Shown: positions 34,347 to 42,105 of the stretch, piece after piece
Position numbering within the stretch: position 1 is the stretch's first letter
Layout: every line of letters begins with the position of its first letter
NCBI GenBank assembly: GCA_002347815.1
Contig: DDXV01000012.1
Span: forward strand, 1 to 62,857
Source of the DNA: Syntrophaceae bacterium UBA2251
GTDB lineage: Bacteria; Desulfobacterota; Syntrophia; Syntrophales; UBA2251
Direction: 5' to 3'
DNA length: 62,857 nucleotides
Notes under the pieces: model-generated
What the model was told of the DNA's origin: nothing
Seen by the model: only the letters and a program-made list of their open reading frames with translations
The model's database searches: none
Position numbers and translations under genes: made by a program

Positions 34347-35275
34347 GATGACACCCCCCTTTCCGCATGCGCGCTGCTCGCCTTCAATCGGGCCTGCTCC
34401 TGCAACGCCTCGAAGCCGGCGACAATGTCGAGGAGCTCCTCCGTGATGGTCATCTGCCGCTGCCGGTGGTAGTGGACATGGAGCTCCTGGAGACGCTCTT
34501 CGATATTCTTCTCGGCATTCTGCATGGAGGCCAGACGGCTGGCGTTTTCGCTGGCCAGGGATTCGGCGAAGGCCCGGTAGAGGGAAACGAAGAGGTATTC
34601 CCGCACCAGTGTGGACAGCAGGACGTCGGGATCCAGGGTGAAGATGGGAAAGCTTCGGGACGGCCATTTCTTTTTCGCGATGTCCCTGAGCCAGGCGGGG
34701 TCCACGGGCAGGAGCGGGACGGTGATCGGCCGGTAGGACGCGCCGGACAGGTACTTGTTGTAATACAGGACAAAATGGTCGATGTGTTTCTCGAAGCGCC
34801 AGCTTTCCAGGATCATGATGATTTCCTGAACCATGGGCGTGATCCCGGAGGTCGAGCCGGGCGTGGTCAGGGTTTCCTCCACCCGCTGGCCCGCGTCACC
34901 GATGTAATCGGTGACGCGCATCCCCGCGGACAGGATCGTCCGCTCCGACCGCGGCGCCTTGAGGGCGTCCATCTCCGAAAGGGCGTGCGTGGCGATCTGC
35001 TCGTTCAACTGACCGCACAGGCCCTGATCGGAGCCGAAGACGATGACCCCCAGGCGCCGAACCGGCTGGGGCCGGGACAGCAGGGTGAGGTCCGGCTGGC
35101 TCTTGAGCAGGATCTGCAGGCCCATTTCCACGGTCCGGTTGTAGTCCGCCAGCGATTCGACGGCCTTCTGATACTGGCGGATACTGACGGCGGCCAGGGC
35201 CTTCATCGTCTTGACGACCGACAGGAGATCCCCGGCGCTCTTGATGGTTCGCTTAAGCGCTTCCGTTGTCTGCAC
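34343..35275 (-). CDS. atpG: N-ATPase gamma subunit
   Basis: A 310-residue rotor-stalk subunit. The N-terminal helix (ALKRTIKSAGDLLSVVKTMKALA) and the C-terminal long coiled coil with conserved MQNAEKNIEERLQEL are those of the gamma family, with VFGSDQGLCGQLN in the Rossmann-like middle. It is the last ATPase gene, overlapping atpA by 23 nt and the downstream kinase-like gene by 4 nt. Length is a little above the usual F-type gamma. Confidence 0.93.
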   Translation of the reverse strand: MQTTEALKRTIKSAGDLLSVVKTMKALAAVSIRQYQKAVESLADYNRTVEMGLQILLKSQPDLTLLSRPQPVRRLGVIVFGSDQGLCGQLNEQIATHALSEMDALKAPRSERTILSAGMRVTDYIGDAGQRVEETLTTPGSTSGITPMVQEIIMILESWRFEKHIDHFVLYYNKYLSGASYRPITVPLLPVDPAWLRDIAKKKWPSRSFPIFTLDPDVLLSTLVREYLFVSLYRAFAESLASENASRLASMQNAEKNIEERLQELHVHYHRQRQMTITEELLDIVAGFEALQEQARLKASSAHAERGVSS

Positions 35276-36845
35276 GGGATTCCTCCCTGAATTTCTTGGC
35301 CACGACGTCCCGGGCCACCCGCAGCATGGCCTCCTTGTCCGACAGGCCGAGTTTTTCCCCCGCTTCGATGCGGGCGCACAGGTCGATCAGCTGCTCCCGC
35401 ACCGCCTGACGGATGGCCGCTTCCGCCTCGCCGACCCGCTCGAGGGGCACCTCGTCCAGGGCGCCGCCGGTCACGGACAGCAACGCGGCGATCTGCTCCG
35501 CGACGGGCAGGGGGACGTACTGATTCTGCTTCAGGATCTCCCGGACCCGCCAGCCCCGTTCCAGCGTCCGGCGGGTGCTCTCATCGAGGCGGGTGCCGAA
35601 CCGGGAGAAGGATTCCAGCTCCTCGAACTGCGAGTAGGACAGCCGCAGGTCGCCGGCGACGGCCCGGTAGGCGGGCAGTTGCGTCTTGCCGCCGACGCGG
35701 GAGACGGACTTGCCCACGTCGATGGCCGGCAGGATGCCCTTCTGGAAGAGCGGCGGGGAGAGGTAGATCTGGCCGTCGGTGATGGAGATCAGGTTGGTCG
35801 GGATGTACGACGACATGTCTTGGGCCTCCGTCTCCGTGATGGGCAGGGCGGTGAGCGACCCGCCGCCCAGCTCCGCCCGGAGGTGGGTGGACCGTTCGAG
35901 CATCCGCGAGTGGATGTAGAAGATGTCGCCGGGAAAGGCCTCGCGGCCGGGCGGGCGGCGCAGGAGGAGGGAGAGCTCCCGGTAGGCGCGGGCGTGGCGG
36001 GTCAGATCGTCGTACACGACGAGGACGTCCCGGCCCTGGGACATGAAGTACTCCCCCATCGAGGTGGCCGCGTAGGGGGCGATGAATTGCAGTCCCGGCG
36101 GGTCCTCCCCCGTGGCGACGACGATCGTGCAGAAGTTCATCACCCCGTGGGCCTCGAGGTCGGCGACGACCCGGGCCGTGTCGGAGCTCTGCTTGCCGAT
36201 GGCGCAGTAGATGCAGATGACGTCCTTGCCCTTCTGGTTGATGATCGTGTCCAGGATGATGGCGGTCTTGCCCGTCTGACGGTCGCCCAGGATCAGCTCG
36301 CGCTGGCCGCGGCCGATGGGGATGAGGGCGTCGATCACCTTGATCCCCGTCTGGAGGGGGACGGTGACGGGGAGCCGGTCCATGACCGCCGGGGCCTCCC
36401 GCTCGACGGGGAGTCGTTTCGCGGCGGCGATGTCCCCCTTGTTGTCCAGGGGGCGGCCCAGGGCGTCCACGATGCGTCCCAGCATCGCGTCCCCCACGGG
36501 AACGTCCAGGACCCGGCCGGTGCGGTGGACCTCGGCGCCGGCGCCGATGTGTTCGCTCGGGTCGAGGAGGATCACGCCGACCTCGTCCGGGTCGATGTTG
36601 AACACGAGTCCCATCAGGTTTCCCGGGAAGCGCACGAGTTCCTCCGCCCGGATGTTGGGCAGGCCGTCGACGCGGACGATCCCCCGGCTGACGAACTTCA
36701 CGACCCCGACTTCGTGGAGCGTCAGGTCGGGCTGCTGACTCAGCAGGACCTCGTCCAGAGTGGAAAAGGTGCTGGCGAGGAAGGACTTCAAGACTCCGTC
36801 ATCGCCCCGTGACGTGCTTTCTCTCGACTTTGCGTTCCCTTCCAT
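35253..36845 (-). CDS. atpA: N-ATPase alpha subunit
   Basis: A 530-residue non-catalytic nucleotide-binding subunit. It has a P-loop GDRQTGKTA, the family IDALIPIGRGQRELILGD region and SISDGQIYLSPP-like ITDGQIYLSPPLF. It forms the alpha3beta3 head with AtpD. The N-terminus is longer by a charged segment than in F1 alpha. The 12-nt gap from atpF is typical of this operon. Confidence 0.95.
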   Translation of the reverse strand: MEGNAKSRESTSRGDDGVLKSFLASTFSTLDEVLLSQQPDLTLHEVGVVKFVSRGIVRVDGLPNIRAEELVRFPGNLMGLVFNIDPDEVGVILLDPSEHIGAGAEVHRTGRVLDVPVGDAMLGRIVDALGRPLDNKGDIAAAKRLPVEREAPAVMDRLPVTVPLQTGIKVIDALIPIGRGQRELILGDRQTGKTAIILDTIINQKGKDVICIYCAIGKQSSDTARVVADLEAHGVMNFCTIVVATGEDPPGLQFIAPYAATSMGEYFMSQGRDVLVVYDDLTRHARAYRELSLLLRRPPGREAFPGDIFYIHSRMLERSTHLRAELGGGSLTALPITETEAQDMSSYIPTNLISITDGQIYLSPPLFQKGILPAIDVGKSVSRVGGKTQLPAYRAVAGDLRLSYSQFEELESFSRFGTRLDESTRRTLERGWRVREILKQNQYVPLPVAEQIAALLSVTGGALDEVPLERVGEAEAAIRQAVREQLIDLCARIEAGEKLGLSDKEAMLRVARDVVAKKFREESRADNGSA

Positions 36846-36857
36846 GATCCTCTTCCT

Positions 36858-37628
36858 TTAGGCTGTTCCCTGGGCCTCCCGTTGCAGGGCCTGGGAGAGA
36901 TTTTCCTGCATCGTTTCCATGTACTCCTGGAAACTCCACGCGATCTTGTGCCCGTGCGCCCGCATCTCGATTCCGGAGACGACCTCCGGCCGGACCCGGT
37001 AGAAGATGCGGACGCCGTTGGTGAAATGGCCTTTGAGAACGGATCGGATCTGCTCCTGGGCCTCCGGAGCGATGGCGAAGGCGCTGTCGATATAGAGCTC
37101 CCCCTCACCACGGAGCGAGGCCTTGATCTCCAGCCGCCGCTGCTCGTCCAGGGTGGTGAGGCGGTGGAGAAAGACCTTGACGATCCGCTGCTCCAGGTCG
37201 GCGTCGGCCAGATCGGCCAGCACGCGGCCGACGATGGTCCAGAGCTGCTGGCCCGTCAGGCGGCGCAGCTCCTGGAGGAACGCCTCCTGCTGGCGCTTGA
37301 GGGCCTCCTGCCAGTTCTTCTGGATCCCGTCCACCTCTTCGCGGGCCTTGGCGAGCAGCTCCTTGCGCCGTTCCTCCGCTTCCAGCCGCGCCTCGTTGAG
37401 CAACGCCTCGAACCGTGCATCGAGACCCTTCATCTTCTGGGCGTAATTCTCCGCCGCCGCCGCAGCATCCACCTTCATCGTCTCGGCTTCGGCAATCCGG
37501 GCGGCGATCTTCGCCTCCCGGTTGTCCATGGCCTGGATGATCCGGCCGTAGAGAAAACGCTTCAGCAGATAGATCAGGATCAGGAAGTTGACGATCTGGG
37601 CAAAAAATACGAACCCGTCGATATGCAT
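36858..37628 (-). CDS. atpF: N-ATPase b subunit with delta-like C-terminus
   Basis: A 256-residue peripheral-stalk subunit. One N-terminal helix (FFAQIVNFLILIYLLKRF) anchors it, a long charged coiled coil follows, and the C-terminal part from about residue 120 resembles delta (FYRVRPEVVSGIEMRAHGH). N-ATPase operons lack a separate delta gene, and an extended b subunit takes that role. ATG 37628 follows GGGAGGATAGG; an upstream start at 37649 would overlap atpE. Confidence 0.9.
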   Translation of the reverse strand: MHIDGFVFFAQIVNFLILIYLLKRFLYGRIIQAMDNREAKIAARIAEAETMKVDAAAAAENYAQKMKGLDARFEALLNEARLEAEERRKELLAKAREEVDGIQKNWQEALKRQQEAFLQELRRLTGQQLWTIVGRVLADLADADLEQRIVKVFLHRLTTLDEQRRLEIKASLRGEGELYIDSAFAIAPEAQEQIRSVLKGHFTNGVRIFYRVRPEVVSGIEMRAHGHKIAWSFQEYMETMQENLSQALQREAQGTA

Positions 37629-37632
37629 GGAC

Positions 37633-37917
37633 CTATCCTCCCGCGACAACCTTTGGAATGACCTGATTCCAGAACGGATTGGCGAAGATCAGGATCATGG
37701 AAATCACGAAGCAGTAGATGGCGATGGACTCGATCATCGCCAGACCCACGAACAGGGTTCGGGTCAGGGCGCCCTTTTCATCCGGCTGCTGGGCGATGGC
37801 CATCAGGGCCTGCTGGACGGCCCTCCCCTCCCCGAGTCCCGTGCCGATGGACCCAATCCCCATGCAGATCGCGGAAGCGATCACCGAAGCCATTCCTATG
37901 ATGCTCATGCTGTCCAT
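37633..37917 (-). CDS. atpE: N-ATPase c subunit (rotor ring) with Na+-type ligands
   Basis: A 94-residue hairpin of two membrane helices that forms the c-ring. Helix 1 has GLGEG with Glu30, and helix 2 has AMIESIAIY with Glu63, Ser64 and Tyr68. Against the Na+ ring of Ilyobacter tartaricus (Gln32, Glu65, Ser66, Tyr70, from memory), all line up with an offset of two, and Gln is replaced by Glu. This suggests Na+ coupling, with an extra acidic residue as described for N-ATPases. The GxGxG helix 1 is typical. Confidence 0.94.
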   Translation of the reverse strand: MDSMSIIGMASVIASAICMGIGSIGTGLGEGRAVQQALMAIAQQPDEKGALTRTLFVGLAMIESIAIYCFVISMILIFANPFWNQVIPKVVAGG

Positions 37918-37938
37918 AGTCTTCCTTCCTTTCTTTGT

Positions 37939-38682
37939 TTATTTGGCCGAAGCCAGTTTGACCGCTTCCGACGGAACCGCGGCGCTTGGTTGCTTTTCGT
38001 GGTGCGCCCCTGTGGCGGAGGCGATGTAGACCATCGCGAGGATCGCGAAGATGTAGGCCTGGATGGCGCCGATCAGAAGTCCCAGGATGTGCATGGCGAC
38101 CGGAAAGAGCAGGGGGGTGATGGCCAGGAGGATCGCGATGACCTTCTCATGGCTCATCATGTTGCCGAAGAGCCGGACGGCCAGCGCCAGGGTTCGGGAA
38201 AACTCGCCCATGACGTGAAAGGGGAAAAAGATGAAGATGGGCTGGAAGTACTCCTTGAGGTAATTCACGATCCCCTGCTTGCGGATGCCGTAGATGGGCA
38301 CGGCCAGGAAAACGCAGACCGCCAGGGCCGCCGTGGTGGTCAGGGATGCCGTGGGCGTCACGTAGCCGGGGATGATGAACAGGAGGTTCGAGGTGAGGAT
38401 GAACAGGAAGATCGTCCCGATGAACGGCATGTATTCGTCCGTGTCCTCTTCGGTCACCTCCCGGATCTGTTCGCGCATCGCCCCGACGATGACCTCCAGC
38501 AGGTTCTGCCAGCGTGGGATCCGGGTGCCCGCGGACAGCCGCCGCGTGATCAGAAAGGAGGCGCAGACCAGGATCCCCATGACCAGCCAGGTGAAGAGCA
38601 GGGTCGCGTTGATGGTGATGAAGGCCCACTTCCAGAGGACGATCTGGTCGGGACTGATCATCTGCAGCGTCATGACTTCCAT
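37939..38682 (-). CDS. atpB: N-ATPase a subunit
   Basis: A 247-residue membrane stator subunit with five to six helices. The essential Arg is in LALAVRLFGNMMSHE; PGYVTPTASLTTT and FPFHVMGEFSRTL match the a-subunit core. ATG 38682 has GGGAGG upstream. It overlaps the end of atpR by 13 nt. Its half-channels would carry Na+ to the c-ring. Confidence 0.93.
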   Translation of the reverse strand: MEVMTLQMISPDQIVLWKWAFITINATLLFTWLVMGILVCASFLITRRLSAGTRIPRWQNLLEVIVGAMREQIREVTEEDTDEYMPFIGTIFLFILTSNLLFIIPGYVTPTASLTTTAALAVCVFLAVPIYGIRKQGIVNYLKEYFQPIFIFFPFHVMGEFSRTLALAVRLFGNMMSHEKVIAILLAITPLLFPVAMHILGLLIGAIQAYIFAILAMVYIASATGAHHEKQPSAAVPSEAVKLASAK

Positions 38683-38972
38683 GGCATGCCTCCCGAGGAA
38701 TCCGCGCGGATGAAAAAGCGCCGCGCGATGAGTTCGCGCATCACGAGAAATCCCAGGACCGCGACCGCCAGCGGCCCGCCCTGTCCGTTCGCCACCGCGT
38801 AGAACCCCGCCAGCGCGATGCCGAAGCGGAGGGCGAAGCTCTGCCAGAGGAGCCGGGACGGCCTCGGCGCGGCGACGAGGCGGCGGACGGTCCACCAGAG
38901 CCCGCCGAAAAAGACGGCGCCCAGGGCCAGGCCGGCCGCGAAGGCCGGCAGGAAATCAGCGGCGCTTCTCAT
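38670..38972 (-). CDS. atpR: N-ATPase accessory membrane protein AtpR
   Basis: A 100-residue protein with three hydrophobic helices and a conserved basic patch (RLVAAPRPSRLLW, ALRFGIALAGFYAV). AtpR is the second N-ATPase-specific membrane protein, suggested to interact with the c-ring Glu through an Arg. It overlaps atpQ by 17 nt and atpB by 13 nt. Confidence 0.85.
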   Translation of the reverse strand: MRSAADFLPAFAAGLALGAVFFGGLWWTVRRLVAAPRPSRLLWQSFALRFGIALAGFYAVANGQGGPLAVAVLGFLVMRELIARRFFIRADSSGGMPWKS

Positions 38973-39324
38973 GGGTCTCCTCTTCGTCCGTTTCGCCCTC
39001 TAAGTGTTCGATGTTGTAGCTCCCCCGCTTCACCCAGTACCAGGCGTTCATGCAACCGGCCGTCACGCCGGCGATCAGCAGCATCAGGGTCCAGGAGAAG
39101 CGGCTCGGCAGGTTCTGGTCGATCCACAGGCCGAGCGCCACGCCGATCAGGGTGGGAATCGCCACCGACCAGCCGACGACGCCGAACATCCCCAATCCGA
39201 ACCAGACGATGCGGTCCTTCTGCTTCTGGCCCCGGATGCGCATGGCCTGCCGCTGGGCGATCTTCTTGGTGAAGGTTGCGGCGATCTGCCGGCGCCGCTC
39301 CTGGGATGTCTTTTCGTTTTCCAT
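38956..39324 (-). CDS. atpQ: N-ATPase accessory membrane protein AtpQ (AtpI-like)
   Basis: A 122-residue protein with a basic N-terminus and two hydrophobic helices (IVWFGLGMFGVVGWSVAIP and LMLLIAGVTAGCMNAWYWV), the layout of AtpI/AtpQ proteins that assist c-ring assembly. Its position between atpC and atpR is diagnostic of N-ATPase operons. The start follows GGAGGCGAG. Confidence 0.88.
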   Translation of the reverse strand: MENEKTSQERRRQIAATFTKKIAQRQAMRIRGQKQKDRIVWFGLGMFGVVGWSVAIPTLIGVALGLWIDQNLPSRFSWTLMLLIAGVTAGCMNAWYWVKRGSYNIEHLEGETDEEETHEKRR

Positions 39325-39381
39325 GCCGGACCTCGCCTCCTTGATCGAGGGTGGGGGTGTACCGCCGGGAGCTTCACGCCG

Positions 39382-39771
39382 CTACCGCGTCTGGTTCAGC
39401 TCCATGAACCGCCGGATCAGGTCGGCCTCCAGCCGGGCGGAGGCGGCGCGCGCCATCTTTTCCCGTTCGTCGAGCACCTGATACTGTTTTTCCACCACCT
39501 GCTTGATCCTGTCCAGATCCTCCGCCCGGATGGCGTTGCGGGTGGAGACGAGCACGTTCGCCCCCTGCTTGATCAGGGCGCCCGTGTCCATGGCCAGGAG
39601 CGCCTCGTCCCCCGCCGCGGTCGTGTACGTGAAGATGCCCGGCGCCAGGGTGGCCGCGAAGTCGGTGTGGTGGGGCAGGAGGCAGAACGACCCGTTTTCG
39701 GCCTCGGCCACGACCTTGGTGACCTCTTCCTCGAGCATGACCTCCGCGGGGAGCAGGATTCTAAGCTTCAT
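39382..39771 (-). CDS. atpC: N-ATPase epsilon subunit
   Basis: A 129-residue central-stalk subunit. The N-terminal beta sandwich is visible (MKLRILLPAEVMLEEEVTKVV and FCLLPHHTDFAATLAPGI), followed by C-terminal helices (DLDRIKQVVEKQYQ). It overlaps the end of atpD by 11 nt, so translation is coupled. Family match is by order and motif; sequence is diverged, as in other N-ATPases. Confidence 0.88.
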   Translation of the reverse strand: MKLRILLPAEVMLEEEVTKVVAEAENGSFCLLPHHTDFAATLAPGIFTYTTAAGDEALLAMDTGALIKQGANVLVSTRNAIRAEDLDRIKQVVEKQYQVLDEREKMARAASARLEADLIRRFMELNQTR

Positions 39772-41155
39772 GGATCTTCGCCTCGCTGATGTCGCCGATC
39801 ATGTACAGGGCGCTCTCGGGGTAGTCGGCGAACTCGTCGTTCAGGATCCGCTCGCAGCCGTCCAGGGAGTCGGCCAGGGCCACCATCTTGCCGTCGGTGC
39901 CGGTGAACTGCTCCGTGACGAAGAAGGGCTGCGTGAAGAACCGTTCCAGCCGGCGGGCCCGGAAGACGGTTCGCTGGTCCTCCCGGGAGAGCTCCGCGAT
40001 GCCCAGCATGGCGATGATGTCCTTCAGGTCCTCGTAGACGGAGAGGGTCTTGCGGATGTCCTGGGCGATGCGGTAGTGCCGTTCGCCGGCGATGTTGGGC
40101 ATGAGCATCTTGGAGTTGGACTGGAGAAGGTCGACCGCCGGGTAGAGGCCCTCGCTTGTCCGCTTGCGCGACAGGACGATGGAGGCGGACAGGTGTCCGA
40201 AGGTGTGGGAGGCGGAGGGGTCCGTGAAATCGTCCGCCGGGACGTAGACGGCCTGGATGGAGGTGATGGCCCCCGTCTTCGTGTTCGAGATCCGCTCCTC
40301 GAGCTCCGCCAGCTCCGTGGCCAGGGTCGGCTGGTAGCCCAGACGGGAGGGCAGCTGCCCCATGAGGCCGGAGACCTCGGAGCCCGCCTGGATGAAGCGG
40401 AAGATGTTGTCGATCAGAAACAGGACGTCCTGCTTCTGGTCGTCCCGGAAGTACTCCGCCATCGTGAGGGCGGCGTGTCCCACCCGGAACCGGGCGCCGG
40501 GCGGCTCGTTCATCTGCCCGAAGACCATGACCGTGTTGCCCAGGACGCCGGCGTCCTTCATCTCGCGGTAGAGCTCCTCGCCTTCCCGGCAGCGCTCGCC
40601 GATCCCGCAGAAGATGCTCACGCCCTCGTGATGGCTCACCATGTTGTGGATCATCTCGGTGATGAGCACCGTCTTGCCCACGCCGGCGCCGCCGAACAGG
40701 CCAGCCTTGCCGCCCCGCTCCAGCGGCGCCAGGACGTCGATGGCCTTGATCCCCGTCTCGAAGATCTCCGCCACGGTGGACTGTTCGATCAGGGCGACGG
40801 GCTCGTTGTGGATGGAGCGCCACTCGCCGCCGCTGACCGGCTCCAGCTTGTCGATGGTATCCCCGAAGACATTGAAGACGCGGCCCAGCAGGCGCTTGCC
40901 GATGGGCACGGTAAACGGCTGGCCCGTGTCGACGATGACCGATCCCCGCGCCAGCCCCTGGGTGGGGGTGAGGGCCACCCCCCGGATGGTGTGCGCGTCC
41001 AACTGGGTGAAGACCTCGATCTGGATCCGCTGGTTTTCTCCGGCCCGCAAAACCTGGCGCATGGCCGGGAGCTGTTTGGGGAAGAAGGCGTCCACGACGC
41101 TTCCCCGGACCGAAACGATCGTTCCCTGATTTTCATACCTTTCCACGTCGTTCAC
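39761..41155 (-). CDS. atpD: N-ATPase beta subunit
   Basis: A 464-residue catalytic subunit. P-loop GGAGVGKTVLITEM, GERCREGEELYREMK and VPADDFTDPSASHTFGHL are typical beta motifs. The start is GTG at 41155, which overlaps the RsbRD-like gene stop (GTGA). It is the first ATPase gene in the N-type order D-C-Q-R-B-E-F-A-G, not the F-type order. Beta lacks nothing needed for ATP synthesis or hydrolysis. Confidence 0.95.
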   Translation of the reverse strand: MNDVERYENQGTIVSVRGSVVDAFFPKQLPAMRQVLRAGENQRIQIEVFTQLDAHTIRGVALTPTQGLARGSVIVDTGQPFTVPIGKRLLGRVFNVFGDTIDKLEPVSGGEWRSIHNEPVALIEQSTVAEIFETGIKAIDVLAPLERGGKAGLFGGAGVGKTVLITEMIHNMVSHHEGVSIFCGIGERCREGEELYREMKDAGVLGNTVMVFGQMNEPPGARFRVGHAALTMAEYFRDDQKQDVLFLIDNIFRFIQAGSEVSGLMGQLPSRLGYQPTLATELAELEERISNTKTGAITSIQAVYVPADDFTDPSASHTFGHLSASIVLSRKRTSEGLYPAVDLLQSNSKMLMPNIAGERHYRIAQDIRKTLSVYEDLKDIIAMLGIAELSREDQRTVFRARRLERFFTQPFFVTEQFTGTDGKMVALADSLDGCERILNDEFADYPESALYMIGDISEAKIHEA

Positions 41156-41724
41156 CTCGCAGGGTCATTGAGATTATGGAATGCCTCCTCCTTCTTGTCG
41201 CGCCCCTCCCCCCAGAGGCTGGCCCAGCTGGACCACGGGATGACGTAATCGCCCTTTTTCCGGGTCGTCCGCTTCGGCGCGGCTTGACGCTTCAGGAGGG
41301 TCTCGTAGGTTTCGGTGACGAAGTACATGATGTAATCGAAGATGAGCGTCGTGCGGAGCAGGCTTTCCACGGCCTGATTCCGTTCGATCGCCGTGATGAA
41401 GGTGACCTGAAACTCGGCGTAGAGCCAGATGTGACGGCGCATCAGGACCAGGGCATAGACGGCCTCGTTCAGGGGGACCCCGTCCCGGTAGAGCCGCTCC
41501 GCATAGCCGGAGAAGTAATCCCGGGCGCCGGCGAAGGGGTCGTCGAGGTTGACGATCTTAAGCAGGTGTTCGTAGAAATGGATGGCCTGCGGCAGGATCT
41601 TTTCGTCGGGCAGATCGTGATAGAAGGGTGTTTTGGCGTTCTTCCGGACATCCCTGGCCCAGTTTCCGGCGATGTCTTCCCCTTTGTCCCGAACCAGCTC
41701 GATCAGTTTCAGCGATGTCTTCAT
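41152..41724 (-). CDS. RsbRD-like N-terminal-domain protein coupled to the N-ATPase operon
   Basis: A 190-residue all-helical cytoplasmic protein. It resembles the sensor-like RsbRD N-terminal domain: a long helix pattern with IAGNWARDVRKN, EKILPQAIHFYEHLLKIV and GVPLNEAVYALVLMRRHIW. Similar domains precede kinases and STAS proteins and act in signalling. Its stop overlaps the atpD start in GTGA, so it is coupled to the ATP synthase. ATG 41724 follows AAGGAGCAGG. Whether it regulates or assembles the enzyme is unknown. Confidence 0.6.
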   Translation of the reverse strand: MKTSLKLIELVRDKGEDIAGNWARDVRKNAKTPFYHDLPDEKILPQAIHFYEHLLKIVNLDDPFAGARDYFSGYAERLYRDGVPLNEAVYALVLMRRHIWLYAEFQVTFITAIERNQAVESLLRTTLIFDYIMYFVTETYETLLKRQAAPKRTTRKKGDYVIPWSSWASLWGEGRDKKEEAFHNLNDPAR

Positions 41725-42054
41725 GGACCCTGCTCCTTTCCGCTTTCGCATGTGTCGGGGGCTTTTGACTTCAGCCTTTCGCAAGGGGCATGCCACGGGC
41801 GTGCGGACCGGTGGGGCGCGGGGAGGAAGAGCGGCGGGGCCACGCGGGTTCGCGGCGTCAAGTGCCGAATATCGATGGGATAAAGACGGGGTGGGGGCGA
41901 CGCCGCCCGGGGCGGACGGGCGGGTGTTTGAGGCCGCGGCGCGATGTGCGTCCCCGCCCTCCTTCTGCCGGCGCGCGACCTGCGCGTCATCCGTTCGCCG
42001 GCCCGGGGCTGTTCCCGGGCCGCGACGGATTTGCAACGATTGGATTTAATTCTG
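41725..42054. other. Intergenic region upstream of the N-ATPase operon
   Basis: About 330 nt between the terminator of the acyl-CoA dehydrogenase gene and the RsbRD-like gene. It is GC-rich in its middle with no convincing frame. It probably carries the operon promoter on the minus strand, but I see no clear -35/-10 pair or operator. Confidence 0.5.
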
Positions 42055-42105
42055 CATTAAAAATAGGCGACGGTTCGGTCGCCCCGGGCGACGCAAAGGT
42101 CGCCC
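42055..42105 (-). terminator. Tandem-hairpin terminator after the acyl-CoA dehydrogenase gene
   Basis: Directly after the stop codon the minus strand can form two similar hairpins: GGGCGAC/GTCGCCC (42086-42092 with 42099-42105) and GGCGAC/GTCGCC (42066-42083), then a T-rich run (plus-strand AAAATA at 42060-42065). The arms are near copies of each other, so alternative pairings are possible. Confidence 0.75.

Noticed and set aside
33468..41724. F-type ATP synthase operon
   Set aside because: The order starts with atpD-atpC and includes atpQ/atpR, with no separate delta subunit.
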